A stretch of 18,856 nt of DNA from Bacillota bacterium (GTDB lineage Bacteria; Bacillota; UBA994; UBA5500). Shown one piece after another: positions 1 through 6,123 of this stretch. The notes under the pieces were generated by a model. The model was not told the DNA's origin, searched no databases, and saw only the letters and a program-made list of their open reading frames with translations. Position numbers and translations under genes: made by a program. The stretch covers positions 1 to 18,856 of the forward strand of contig JAEZJZ010000041.1 of assembly GCA_023436245.1 (NCBI GenBank), in the 5' to 3' direction. Positions within the stretch are counted from its first letter, which is position 1; each line of letters opens with the position of its first letter.

Positions 1-34
1 GGCCGGCGGCGGGGGCCCCCCGCCCCCGATCCCG

Positions 35-56
35 GCACCACAGCATGCTGTGGTGC
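35..56. repeat. 22-bp perfect palindrome
   Basis: Eleven bases pair exactly with the next eleven, with the centre between 45 and 46; the core is CACAGCATGCTGTG. A G/C-rich inverted repeat (arms 8-15 and 17-24) lies just upstream, and a second shorter palindrome, TGTGGCGCCACA, lies at 99-110. No T-run follows, so it is not an obvious intrinsic terminator. It could be a protein-binding site or part of a repetitive intergenic element; its role is unknown. Confidence 0.7.
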
Positions 57-146
57 TAGATCCCAGAGAAATCGGTCTTTCTGAACGCTCTCGCACGCTG
101 TGGCGCCACAATCCCAATGAGATCGGACTCTTTGGCGCACTCGTGG
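47..146. repeat. imperfect direct repeat, period about 50 bp
   Basis: Two units starting at 47 and 97 share the opening GCTGTGG, then ATCCC and ATCGG at matching offsets, and diverge towards their ends with small indels. The first unit begins inside the 22-bp palindrome, and the second begins at the palindrome TGTGGCGCCACA. The whole lies in a non-coding stretch before the gene at 249. Only two copies are visible and the window edge may cut off more. Function unknown. Confidence 0.5.
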
Positions 147-248
147 GCCCGGGCGCGTGCGGGGTAGGCAGACGCTATTGCCTGTTGTATGATTATGCCA
201 TAGCGGATTTGGATCATGGGAGAGGGAACTGAAGGAGGAGTTTGGTCA

Positions 249-800
249 ATGAAAGTCGTCGGATTTGCGGGCAGTCCGCGCATCGGTGGGAACTCGGATA
301 CTCTGCTTGATCAGTGGTTGGCCGGGGCCAAAGACGCGGGGGCCGAGGTGGAGAAAGTCTACCTGGACAAGTTGCAGATCAATCCTTGTCGGGCCTGTGA
401 CGCCTGTCGTCGAGCCGGGGCTAGTGGCTGTATTGTGCGGGACGATATGCAGCAGCTTTATCCAAAGCTGTTGGCTGCAGATATCTGGGTGCTGGCCACG
501 CCGGTCTACTTCTGGACCCCTTCATCGCAGCTGAAGCTGATGGTTGACCGCTGGTACGGCATGCTTCGCCACCACGATCTGTGCGGCAAGCAGGCCGCAT
601 TGCTAGTCTCCATGGGTGATGACGAACTGAAGACGGCACAGCCGACCATCGACATGTTCACGATGGCCTTTGACTACATGAAGATGCGCCTGCTCACACC
701 GCAAGTGGTTACCGCCAGCAAGCGAGGCGAGGTGCGGGACAACTTGGAAGCAATGCAACTGGCTCATGCGGCTGGGCGGAGTGCTTGTCCCACAGGGTAG
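249..800 (+). CDS. iron-sulfur flavoprotein-like, NADPH-dependent FMN reductase family
   Basis: A 183-residue flavodoxin-fold protein. The FMN phosphate loop is seen near residues 6-17 (GFAGSPRIGGNS). Cysteines at about 47, 50, 53 and 61 follow the compact CX2CX2CX7C pattern that binds a [4Fe-4S] cluster in archaeal and clostridial iron-sulfur flavoproteins. A conserved DDM and the ATPVYFW segment follow, as in this family. Such proteins pass electrons between ferredoxin-type donors and other acceptors, but the substrate cannot be read from sequence. ATG at 249 is chosen because AAGGAGG lies at the right distance; an in-frame ATG at 216 has no such site. The gene stands alone and converges on a membrane protein gene, with a strong hairpin between. 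The C-terminus (ending SACPTG) is somewhat short for the family. Confidence 0.85.
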   Translation: MKVVGFAGSPRIGGNSDTLLDQWLAGAKDAGAEVEKVYLDKLQINPCRACDACRRAGASGCIVRDDMQQLYPKLLAADIWVLATPVYFWTPSSQLKLMVDRWYGMLRHHDLCGKQAALLVSMGDDELKTAQPTIDMFTMAFDYMKMRLLTPQVVTASKRGEVRDNLEAMQLAHAAGRSACPTG

Positions 801-811
801 CGTTGAGTGAA

Positions 812-851
812 GAACACCGGGGCAGCCCCAGTAGGGGTTGCCCCGGTGTTC
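812..851. terminator. hairpin between convergent genes
   Basis: An 18-bp stem with one G-U pair (812-829 with 834-851) closes an AGTA loop. It sits 12 bases after the flavoprotein stop and 9 bases past the end of the minus-strand gene, so it can serve both. There is no good T-run on either side, so efficiency as an intrinsic terminator is uncertain. Confidence 0.6.
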
Positions 852-860
852 GCGAGCGGC

Positions 861-1574
861 CTATTCCCGATACGCTGCCCGGTGGAATCGGCGGGCCGAC
901 AGGAAAGTGAACGCTGCCCAGGGAATGAGGGAGAGTAGGGCGAATACTTTGCCGATGGTTCCGGCGGTCGAGGGAATCGCCATCAGGATTGCCGCCAGCA
1001 GTCCCATGCAGGCGGTCGCCCGGCTGAAAATGCGGCTGCGAAACATCACGAGAGAGGTGATCAGCAGAATCAGGGCGTTCAGCAGATAGTAGACCGAAGA
1101 AGTCGTGCCGCGGTAGATGGCCAGCATCGTCTCCCCCGAGGCCAGATAGAGGGCCTTCTGAGCATCGACGGTTGCTCCGGCATATTGGGAACTGAGCGTG
1201 AGCATCTCCAGCGCCGGGTTGGAGGGATAGTAGGCCGCCACACCGATCAGGCCGAAGGCGAGTGCCAGCGTCATCCAGGCCGTGCTCGTCTGCCGCAAGA
1301 AGGCGTAGAGTGCCAAGTACATCGGTATCAGCAGCGTGTTGCTGAGGATGTAGAGTAGGTCCAAGCTGAGCAAGCCGAGCAGCCACCTGTCCTTGAACAG
1401 GGCAAAGAAGCCTTCGACTGTCTCTGGCGGCGGCCAGATCAGATAAATGGCCACCTGCAGCGGTATCACCAAGAGCATCAGTACGCAGGCTATCAGCCCG
1501 ATCTTGCCGAATCCGCGAAGATCAGCTTTGTCCGCACCAAGAAAAACTCTGTTTTTCGGTTGGGGCACGCGCAA
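861..1574 (-). CDS. DUF4386-like integral membrane protein
   Basis: A 237-residue, strongly hydrophobic protein with about six membrane helices: near residues 24-46, 64-90, 98-115, 160-180, 186-205 and 208-225. The pattern of a first helix, a soluble loop with WPPPETVEGFF, then LSLDLLYILSNTLLIPMYLA recalls the DUF4386 family, which has no established function. The frame opens with TTG at 1574, preceded closely by GGAAAGGA. An in-frame GTG six bases further on (1568) has better spacing to the same site and may be the true start. It is monocistronic with a plausible promoter at 1627-1654 on the minus strand. The family assignment rests on overall resemblance only. Confidence 0.75.
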   Translation of the reverse strand: MRVPQPKNRVFLGADKADLRGFGKIGLIACVLMLLVIPLQVAIYLIWPPPETVEGFFALFKDRWLLGLLSLDLLYILSNTLLIPMYLALYAFLRQTSTAWMTLALAFGLIGVAAYYPSNPALEMLTLSSQYAGATVDAQKALYLASGETMLAIYRGTTSSVYYLLNALILLITSLVMFRSRIFSRATACMGLLAAILMAIPSTAGTIGKVFALLSLIPWAAFTFLSARRFHRAAYRE

Positions 1575-1626
1575 TCATCCTTTCCCCTAATTCCTAGTTA
1601 GCGGAATAATCAACCAATAGCATTCT

Positions 1627-1654
1627 ATCATAATAGTTTCCAACAGTTTGTCCA
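1627..1654 (-). promoter_or_regulatory. candidate promoter for the DUF4386-like gene
   Basis: On the minus strand TGGACA (1649-1654) is followed after 16 bp by TATGAT (1627-1632), about 50 bp before the start codon. Both boxes are one or two bases from the sigma-A consensus and the region is A/T rich compared with its surroundings. Confidence 0.45.
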
Positions 1655-1680
1655 TTTCTGATGGGAGGGGTAGCTTTGGA

Positions 1681-2027
1681 CTCTCTCTGGATGATGCTGT
1701 CGGCATAGATGTGATTTACGTTTGCGCGGCGACACGTTGCATCTGCTCACCCAGGCCAGGGCAGTCGGTTTTGATCGCTTGCTGGCGGCTCATCTCAGCC
1801 GGGGCGGCTTGTATGTGGGTGTGAGCGCCGGCAGTATCCTGGTTGGTCCTGTTGTGCGCGGGCAGGAGGGGCTCGGCCTGGTGGGTTGTGTAATCCTACC
1901 GCATTACCGCCAGGGGATGGAAGCCAAGTTGGCTGATTTGCAGGCGTCCTTGCGGCAGACCGTGTTGCCGCTAGCCGATGGACGTGCTGTCCTGATTGTG
2001 GACGGGCGGTTGAGACTCGTTCCTTAA
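1681..2027 (+). pseudogene. remnant of S51 (dipeptidase E-like) peptidase
   Basis: The open frame from 1722 reads GDTLHLL, then YVGVSAGSILVGP, then ILPHY and a C-terminal TVLPLADGRAVLIVDG. These are the GG(D/N)T, nucleophile (GxSAG) and C-terminal blocks of S51 serine peptidases. The preceding block, DDAVGIDVIYVC, is read from 1690 in another frame, so one base seems lost near 1723-1730: GTT TGC GGC GGC GAC is expected where GTTTGCGCGGCGAC stands. The roughly 90 N-terminal residues of the family are absent, since the minus-strand promoter region begins at once upstream. The stretch between GPVV and ILPHY also looks shortened. The serine is still present, but the fold cannot be complete. No ribosome binding site precedes the TTG at 1722. 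A methyltransferase gene follows 25 bp downstream. Confidence 0.7.
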
Positions 2028-2052
2028 GACTTCAGGCTTACAGGAGGTGTTC

Positions 2053-2919
2053 ATGATCAGTGTGCTTGATGCCAAGCTGCAGGCCATCGGCCTTAGCCCT
2101 GCTGAAGAGTTTCGCCGCCAACACCCGCACGCCAAGCGGAACGACGGCTGGAGTGCCCTCCAGTCATTCCGACCGGAGGTAATTGAGCGGGAGAGGCTCT
2201 TTGTCGAGCTTGCCGCTCTTGGTTACTTCCCGAGTGAACTGCATAGCAAGACTGTCCTGGATTTTGGGTGTGGTTTGGCTCCCAGTGCCATCGCCCTGTC
2301 GCCGCAGGTCGAGCTGGCCGTCGCCGTTGATGCCAGCTTCGCGCACTGTGTCTCTGCCGCTGAGTGCATTGAGCATCTCGGTCTGCCAAATGCTGCAATC
2401 TTTCATGGTTCCCTATCATCGTTTCAGGAGTTCCCACTGGTCTCCTTCAAATCCAATAGTTTCGATCTGATCGTCGCCTACCACGGATTCTGGAGACGCG
2501 ACCTTCTGTGTTTGCTCCCGGATCTGGCCGAGCTGCTGCGTCGGGATGGGTACGTCTATCTCGTCTATCCGCACTTCTGGTTTGCCGACAGTGGTCTGGC
2601 AGCTGATGAAAAGGAGTTGCGCCAGTTGCTGGAGGCAAGGGTGGAAGACTGGGCTACGGTTAGCGTTGAGGCCGCTGTGCAACTGGCGAGGACTTGTGGG
2701 CTCAGCCTCGTTTTCCGCGGCCCCCTGCAGTCGCTGGCGATGCAGGAGTCGACCGGGGTCGCCTGCCTTAGCAGCGGCATTGTACCCGACAGGGAGGGGT
2801 ACGCCAAGCTCTTTGGCGATTTCTCCCGCCGTTGGTCTCTTCGCCAGGAGATTATGGTCCTTCGAAACGTCGGCCACGGGGAACGCGGGAAGATTGGCGA
2901 GTGTCGCCCCAAACCCTGA
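2053..2919 (+). CDS. class I SAM-dependent methyltransferase
   Basis: A 288-residue protein with the SAM-binding motif I near residues 68-77 (VLDFGCGLAP), an acidic end to strand 2 near residue 93 (VAVDAS), and a motif-IV-like FDLIVAYH near 137-144, in the order expected of a Rossmann methyltransferase. The acceptor cannot be predicted. About 60 residues precede motif I and 110 follow the core, longer than a minimal domain, so a substrate-binding region is likely. ATG at 2053 has AGGAGG five bases upstream; a GTG at 2047 overlaps that site and is rejected. The gene ends in TGA, which shows TGA is a stop in this genome. It follows the S51 remnant and ends at a strong terminator. Confidence 0.85.
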   Translation: MISVLDAKLQAIGLSPAEEFRRQHPHAKRNDGWSALQSFRPEVIERERLFVELAALGYFPSELHSKTVLDFGCGLAPSAIALSPQVELAVAVDASFAHCVSAAECIEHLGLPNAAIFHGSLSSFQEFPLVSFKSNSFDLIVAYHGFWRRDLLCLLPDLAELLRRDGYVYLVYPHFWFADSGLAADEKELRQLLEARVEDWATVSVEAAVQLARTCGLSLVFRGPLQSLAMQESTGVACLSSGIVPDREGYAKLFGDFSRRWSLRQEIMVLRNVGHGERGKIGECRPKP

Positions 2920-2941
2920 GCCAGCTTGTCTTGGATTACAG

Positions 2942-2974
2942 AAGGCCTGCGAGCGTTGTGCTCGCAGGCCTTTT
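2942..2974 (+). terminator. intrinsic terminator after methyltransferase
   Basis: A perfect 13-bp stem (2942-2954 with 2960-2972) around the loop GTTGT, followed by TTGTTGG. It lies 22 bases past the methyltransferase stop. Confidence 0.9.
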
Positions 2975-2988
2975 GTTGGTTCATTCCC

Positions 2989-3300
2989 CTGAAGATTGAC
3001 ATTGTCAATCGCCCATTAGTGGTGGCCAATAATGCGGTGCTGGCTGTAATCGGGGCTGAGCGCGGTTCGCCTCTGCTGATTTCCCCAGGGGGAGCGAGCC
3101 GAGTGGCAGCGGCTCTTTCTGGTTTGCCGGAGGAGCGGCTGTCTGCACTGGTTAACGAGGTGGCCATCCAAGTATCTCGCGGCCTGCCGCCCTCAGTGGT
3201 TAGGTATCTACAGCGCTACCTGTCCAGAGAGATGCTGCCCCGGCTCTCTGGCGTGCTGCGTGACGGCGGCATTGAACGCTTTGTGATTGAACAGGAATAG
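2989..3300 (+). CDS. small hypothetical protein, start uncertain
   Basis: About 103 residues beginning LKIDIVNRPLVVANNAVLAV. A small alpha/beta N-terminal part is followed by two helix-rich stretches, including SVVRYLQRYLSREMLPRLSG. The family is not recognised. The frame is open back through the terminator at 2942-2974 without an in-frame ATG close to the conserved-looking part. The first possible starts after the terminator are CTG 2989, ATT 2995 and GTG 3019 or 3022, and none has a ribosome binding site. It may therefore use a rare start, be leaderless, or be a 5'-truncated gene. An inverted repeat (GATTGAC, 3 bases, GTCAATC, 2994-3010) covers the proposed start. The HAD gene follows after 109 bp on the same strand. 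Confidence 0.45.
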   Translation: MKIDIVNRPLVVANNAVLAVIGAERGSPLLISPGGASRVAAALSGLPEERLSALVNEVAIQVSRGLPPSVVRYLQRYLSREMLPRLSGVLRDGGIERFVIEQE

Positions 3301-3409
3301 CAGGCTGCAGTTTTGGTCGGCATGAACAGAAAGGTCCACGCCGAGGAACAGGAAATTGCCCCCTCGTGGCGAACTAGCCCTGAACAATCCATCCCGAGGA
3401 GGTTAAGAA

Positions 3410-4099
3410 ATGCCAAACTATGATCTAGTCCTGTTGGACGCCGATGACACCCTGTTTGACTACGACTTGGCTGAGGCCGGCGCGCTGGCCAAGCTGTTTG
3501 CAGCACACCGCTTCCCCTATGCCCCTGAAGTGCGGGCGGAGTATCGGCGCATCAAAACTGCGCTGTGGGCTGACTTCGAGCACGGGCGCATCAGCAAGTC
3601 CGGCCTGCAATCCGCCCGTTTCCAGCGTCTGCTGCAGGCTTGCGGCTTGACCGGCGACGGTGAGGCACTGAATGGTGAGTACTTGGATTACTTAGCTGAA
3701 GGCGCGCACCTGCTTCCGGGAGCGGAAGAGGTCTGCCGCTCGTTGTCCGAGCATTGCACTCTAGTGCTGGCCACTAACGGCATTGCCCGCTGCCAGCGGC
3801 GACGGGTGGCGCTGTCACCAATCGGTCAGTTCATCAGTCAGATCGCCGTTTCTGAAGAAGCCGGCTACCAGAAGCCGCAAGCAGGCTTCTTTGATTATGC
3901 CTTCGGGCTTTGTGGTCACACTGACAGGAGCAGGGCGATCATGGTGGGCGACTCGCTCTCGGCCGACATGGCCGGGGGAGCTGCCTTTGGCATCACCACC
4001 TGCTGGTACAATCCGCACGGCAAGGCCATGCCGGCGCCATATCGCTCCGATTATCAGATCTCGAGCCTAGCTGAACTGTTGCCCATCATCCTAAGTTAG
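3410..4099 (+). CDS. HAD hydrolase, YjjG/YfnB type (pyrimidine nucleotidase-like)
   Basis: A 229-residue haloacid dehalogenase hydrolase. Motif I is DADDT at residues 10-14 (nucleophile D10, acid D12), motif II is in LATNG, motif III is the lysine in GYQKP, and motif IV is GDSLSADM, where the aspartates bind Mg2+. The helical cap lies between motifs I and II (C1 cap). The length, the DYDLAE segment after motif I and the GDSLSADM block match YjjG-type nucleotidases, which dephosphorylate UMP/dUMP/dTMP and modified pyrimidine nucleotides as a house-cleaning activity. The substrate here is inferred from the family only. AGGAGG sits seven bases before the ATG. Its TAG overlaps the stop of the opposing MBL gene by four bases (TTAG). 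Confidence 0.88.
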   Translation: MPNYDLVLLDADDTLFDYDLAEAGALAKLFAAHRFPYAPEVRAEYRRIKTALWADFEHGRISKSGLQSARFQRLLQACGLTGDGEALNGEYLDYLAEGAHLLPGAEEVCRSLSEHCTLVLATNGIARCQRRRVALSPIGQFISQIAVSEEAGYQKPQAGFFDYAFGLCGHTDRSRAIMVGDSLSADMAGGAAFGITTCWYNPHGKAMPAPYRSDYQISSLAELLPIILS

Positions 4100-4710
4100 C
4101 GCGGTAGATTGTCGATCGGCCGGCCATGGGCGGGACAAAGCCAACGATGAGCTAGTCGGCTGACCCGCAGCCAGGATTCCTCAAGCAGACGTGTGTCCCA
4201 GTTCCAGAAGGCGGGATAGGGTTCGGCCTTCCCCCTGACCACATGTACCAGATCCCCGGCAAACAGCACGTCCTCATAGGCCAAGCAGACGTGACCAGGT
4301 GTGTGTCCAGGTGCTGGCACCACGCTAACGTCAGCGACTTGGTTCGATGCCGGATAGGAGTGCAGATTGCTCGGTGGGATCGGGTGCAGAACCAGTTCGA
4401 TCAGCCGCTTGATCCCTGGGCGGTGTCTCTCACCTTTGATGAACGGCAGGTCCAGTGCCGAGGCCCAAACCATTGCACCGCTTGCTTGTTGCAGGAAGGC
4501 GGCATTGCCCATGTGATCCAGATCATGATGGGTAAGTAGGATGTGCTTGATCTGCCTGAGATCCACTCCTAAAGACTCGAGATCCCGCAAGATACCGCGT
4601 CGCTGGTCCGGCCTACCGGTGTCAATCAGGACAATGTCGGAGTCGAGAATGATGTAGGCGTAGCTGCCTCGCGTGGAATCAAGTATATGGACATGCTCTG
4701 TGAGTTGCAT
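4096..4710 (-). CDS. MBL-fold metallohydrolase
   Basis: A 204-residue metallo-beta-lactamase-fold enzyme. The metal motif reads THHDLDHMG (residues 60-68), so the usual HxHxDH appears as H61-H-D63-L-D65-H66, with Asp in place of the second His. Further ligands are H136 in PAPGHTPGH, D153 in AGDLV and H195 in PAHGRP. The DTG at residues 30-32 is also typical. Similar HHDxDH forms occur in uncharacterised MBL proteins of Bacillota, so activity is probably retained, but the substrate is unknown. ATG at 4710 is chosen over the longer frame to 4848 because AGGGGG lies seven bases upstream and the earlier residues look non-conserved. It lies 64 bp downstream of the diguanylate cyclase remnant, possibly in its former operon, and overlaps the HAD gene tail to tail. 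Confidence 0.85.
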   Translation of the reverse strand: MQLTEHVHILDSTRGSYAYIILDSDIVLIDTGRPDQRRGILRDLESLGVDLRQIKHILLTHHDLDHMGNAAFLQQASGAMVWASALDLPFIKGERHRPGIKRLIELVLHPIPPSNLHSYPASNQVADVSVVPAPGHTPGHVCLAYEDVLFAGDLVHVVRGKAEPYPAFWNWDTRLLEESWLRVSRLAHRWLCPAHGRPIDNLPR

Positions 4711-4774
4711 TTCCTCTCCCCCTAATACTTTTCGCGTCAGTGACGAGCGAATGTGAGCTTCACCTGCGTGGTCC

Positions 4775-5596
4775 CTAACCGGCAGCGCCACCTGCTTCGT
4801 GCTTGTCGGGCCAGAGGTAACATCGATTCTTGCCCAGACCCTTCGCACGGTACATCGCCCGGTCCGCCAACATCAGCAAATCGTGCTTGTCATTGGCTCC
4901 AGCCAGGCTTGCCACCCCGATGGAGACGGTCATGGCAGGATATGCATGCTGGCTTGTCTCGCGGACAATCTCCGACCTCACTCGCTCGGCGATGGTGCAG
5001 GCTTCGGGAGCATCTACCCCTGGAATGATTACCACGAACTCCTCGCCGCCAAACCTGACCACGCTGTCCGTTTCCCGTACACCTTTCTTGATGGTCATCG
5101 CCACAACTCGCAGCACCTCATCGCCGACATCGTGCCCGTGTTGGTCATTTAGTTGTTTGAAATCATCCAGATCGATGAACAGCAGTGATGCCGGCTCCGC
5201 TTCCTCCTTGGAGAGCCAATCATGCAGATGCCAGTTGAAGACGCCTGTCTTGACATCGACCCGCAGTTCCGCCTGCATCTGCATGCGCTGATTGCGTTCG
5301 TAATGCATCCGTGTGTTGACCTGGAGCAGTTCAATGATGGCGAGCAGCAGTCCCCCGAATATGACCAGTCCAGTCAGGCCGAAGGCGTAATTGAACACCG
5401 CCAGCACTGTGCCGGCATAGGTGACTGCTAGGTAGTTCAACCAACTGGCGATGGCGATGGCCCTGAGGGCTGAGCCGAAGCTGCGCCGTTCGTTACGGGC
5501 GAGGATGATACCCGCGATTAGGTTATTTACCAAAGAGTAGGAAAGGCCGGTCGCCGCCAATGGCAGTAGACTCCCTGGGACAGACAGAGCGCCCAC
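4775..5596 (-). CDS. diguanylate cyclase, C-terminal part of a disrupted gene
   Basis: This frame encodes 273 residues: hydrophobic helices in residues 10-33, 43-71 and 72-93, a short coiled linker, then a complete GGDEF domain. The domain has the Mg2+-binding DLDDF (142-146), the active-site GGEEF (183-187), and an RETD inhibitory site (174-177) five residues before it. It should make cyclic di-GMP from two GTP and be feedback-inhibited. The frame begins at GTG 5596 without a ribosome binding site, and that GTG overlaps the TAG of the upstream frame as TAGTG. Residues before it continue the membrane domain in the other frame (next entry), so the original gene probably started at 5958. Any product would need reinitiation or frameshifting. 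The MBL gene follows on the same strand. Confidence 0.75.
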   Translation of the reverse strand: MGALSVPGSLLPLAATGLSYSLVNNLIAGIILARNERRSFGSALRAIAIASWLNYLAVTYAGTVLAVFNYAFGLTGLVIFGGLLLAIIELLQVNTRMHYERNQRMQMQAELRVDVKTGVFNWHLHDWLSKEEAEPASLLFIDLDDFKQLNDQHGHDVGDEVLRVVAMTIKKGVRETDSVVRFGGEEFVVIIPGVDAPEACTIAERVRSEIVRETSQHAYPAMTVSIGVASLAGANDKHDLLMLADRAMYRAKGLGKNRCYLWPDKHEAGGAAG

Positions 5597-5958
5597 TACT
5601 CCCCCAGTAGGGCAAACACCAGGCCGGCAATCAACATGGACAGTCCGTAGTTAAGACTGCTGTGCGCAAGGCTTGCCCAATGACCACCGTTGATTATGGT
5701 ATGGAAGACGGCCATGGTCAAGGCGCTGAACAACGCCCACCCTAAACCATGAATGGAGATTAGGGGCACGACAGCGATTATGGCCAGAGAGAAGTTGATG
5801 GTTGGCAGGTAGTTGACCGCCCGGATGTGGATCAGGGTGGCCAATGATCACAATAGCACTAGTGAAACCAGTCGCTCCCAATCGGAGATGAACCTGAAGG
5901 CAAGCACGCTCGAGACAATCACGAACAGGGCGCCGATCTGCTTCTTGCTCACTGTCAT
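5596..5958 (-). pseudogene. membrane half of the disrupted diguanylate cyclase
   Basis: ATG at 5958 has GAGGAGG just upstream and opens MTVSKKQIGALFVIVSS, followed by hydrophobic helices that lead into the frame of the GGDEF part. Two lesions break it. An in-frame TGA at 5850-5848 (…LVLL-stop-SLATL…) probably replaces TGG. At the end (FALLGE-stop) the frame must shift to continue as GVVGALSVPG. One extra G in the G5 run at 5605-5601 would restore CTG GGG GGA GTA GTG. The run forms the loop of a small inverted repeat, CTACT…AGTAG. Together with the next part it would be an approximately 390-residue multi-helix GGDEF protein. TGA is used as a true stop elsewhere in the window, so reassignment is unlikely. 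Confidence 0.75.
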
Positions 5959-6057
5959 CCTCCTCTGCCACAAGGTTCTGTCTGTAGTTAGTTCTGAGCC
6001 GGTTGGTCATACTCCTTCTTCACCCGAAATATTGGGACCGGCGTAGCACCTGTAGCC

Positions 6058-6093
6058 TTGTGTTTTCTCGGGAGTGTCGTGATGTAATATAAT
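6058..6093 (+). promoter_or_regulatory. candidate promoter for the M42 peptidase gene
   Basis: A perfect TATAAT stands at 6088-6093, 30 bp before the ATG at 6124. No good -35 box lies 16-18 bp upstream; TTGTGT (6058-6063) is too far away (24 bp) and TTTTCT (6063-6068) is poor. The -10 is convincing, the -35 is not. Confidence 0.4.
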
Positions 6094-6123
6094 AAGCGAA
6101 AGCGATGATGGGGAGGCAGACAG

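Noticed and set aside
709..1386. 225-residue minus-strand frame
   Set aside because: It lies in another frame of the DUF4386-like gene, has low-complexity R/P/G/L composition and no ribosome binding site; the membrane protein frame is clearly the real one.
2093..3167. Several minus-strand frames of 80-200 residues opposite the methyltransferase
   Set aside because: They are antisense to a clear SAM-binding protein and run across its terminator; composition is typical of shadow frames.
5848..5850. TGA read as tryptophan or selenocysteine
   Set aside because: TGA ends other genes here (methyltransferase, TetR), and no conserved selenocysteine context is present; a mutated TGG is simpler.
5651..6010. 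119-residue minus-strand frame at the cyclase N-terminus
   Set aside because: It starts before the GAGGAGG-ATG at 5958 and its composition is not membrane-like; the hydrophobic sequence lies in the frame of ATG 5958.
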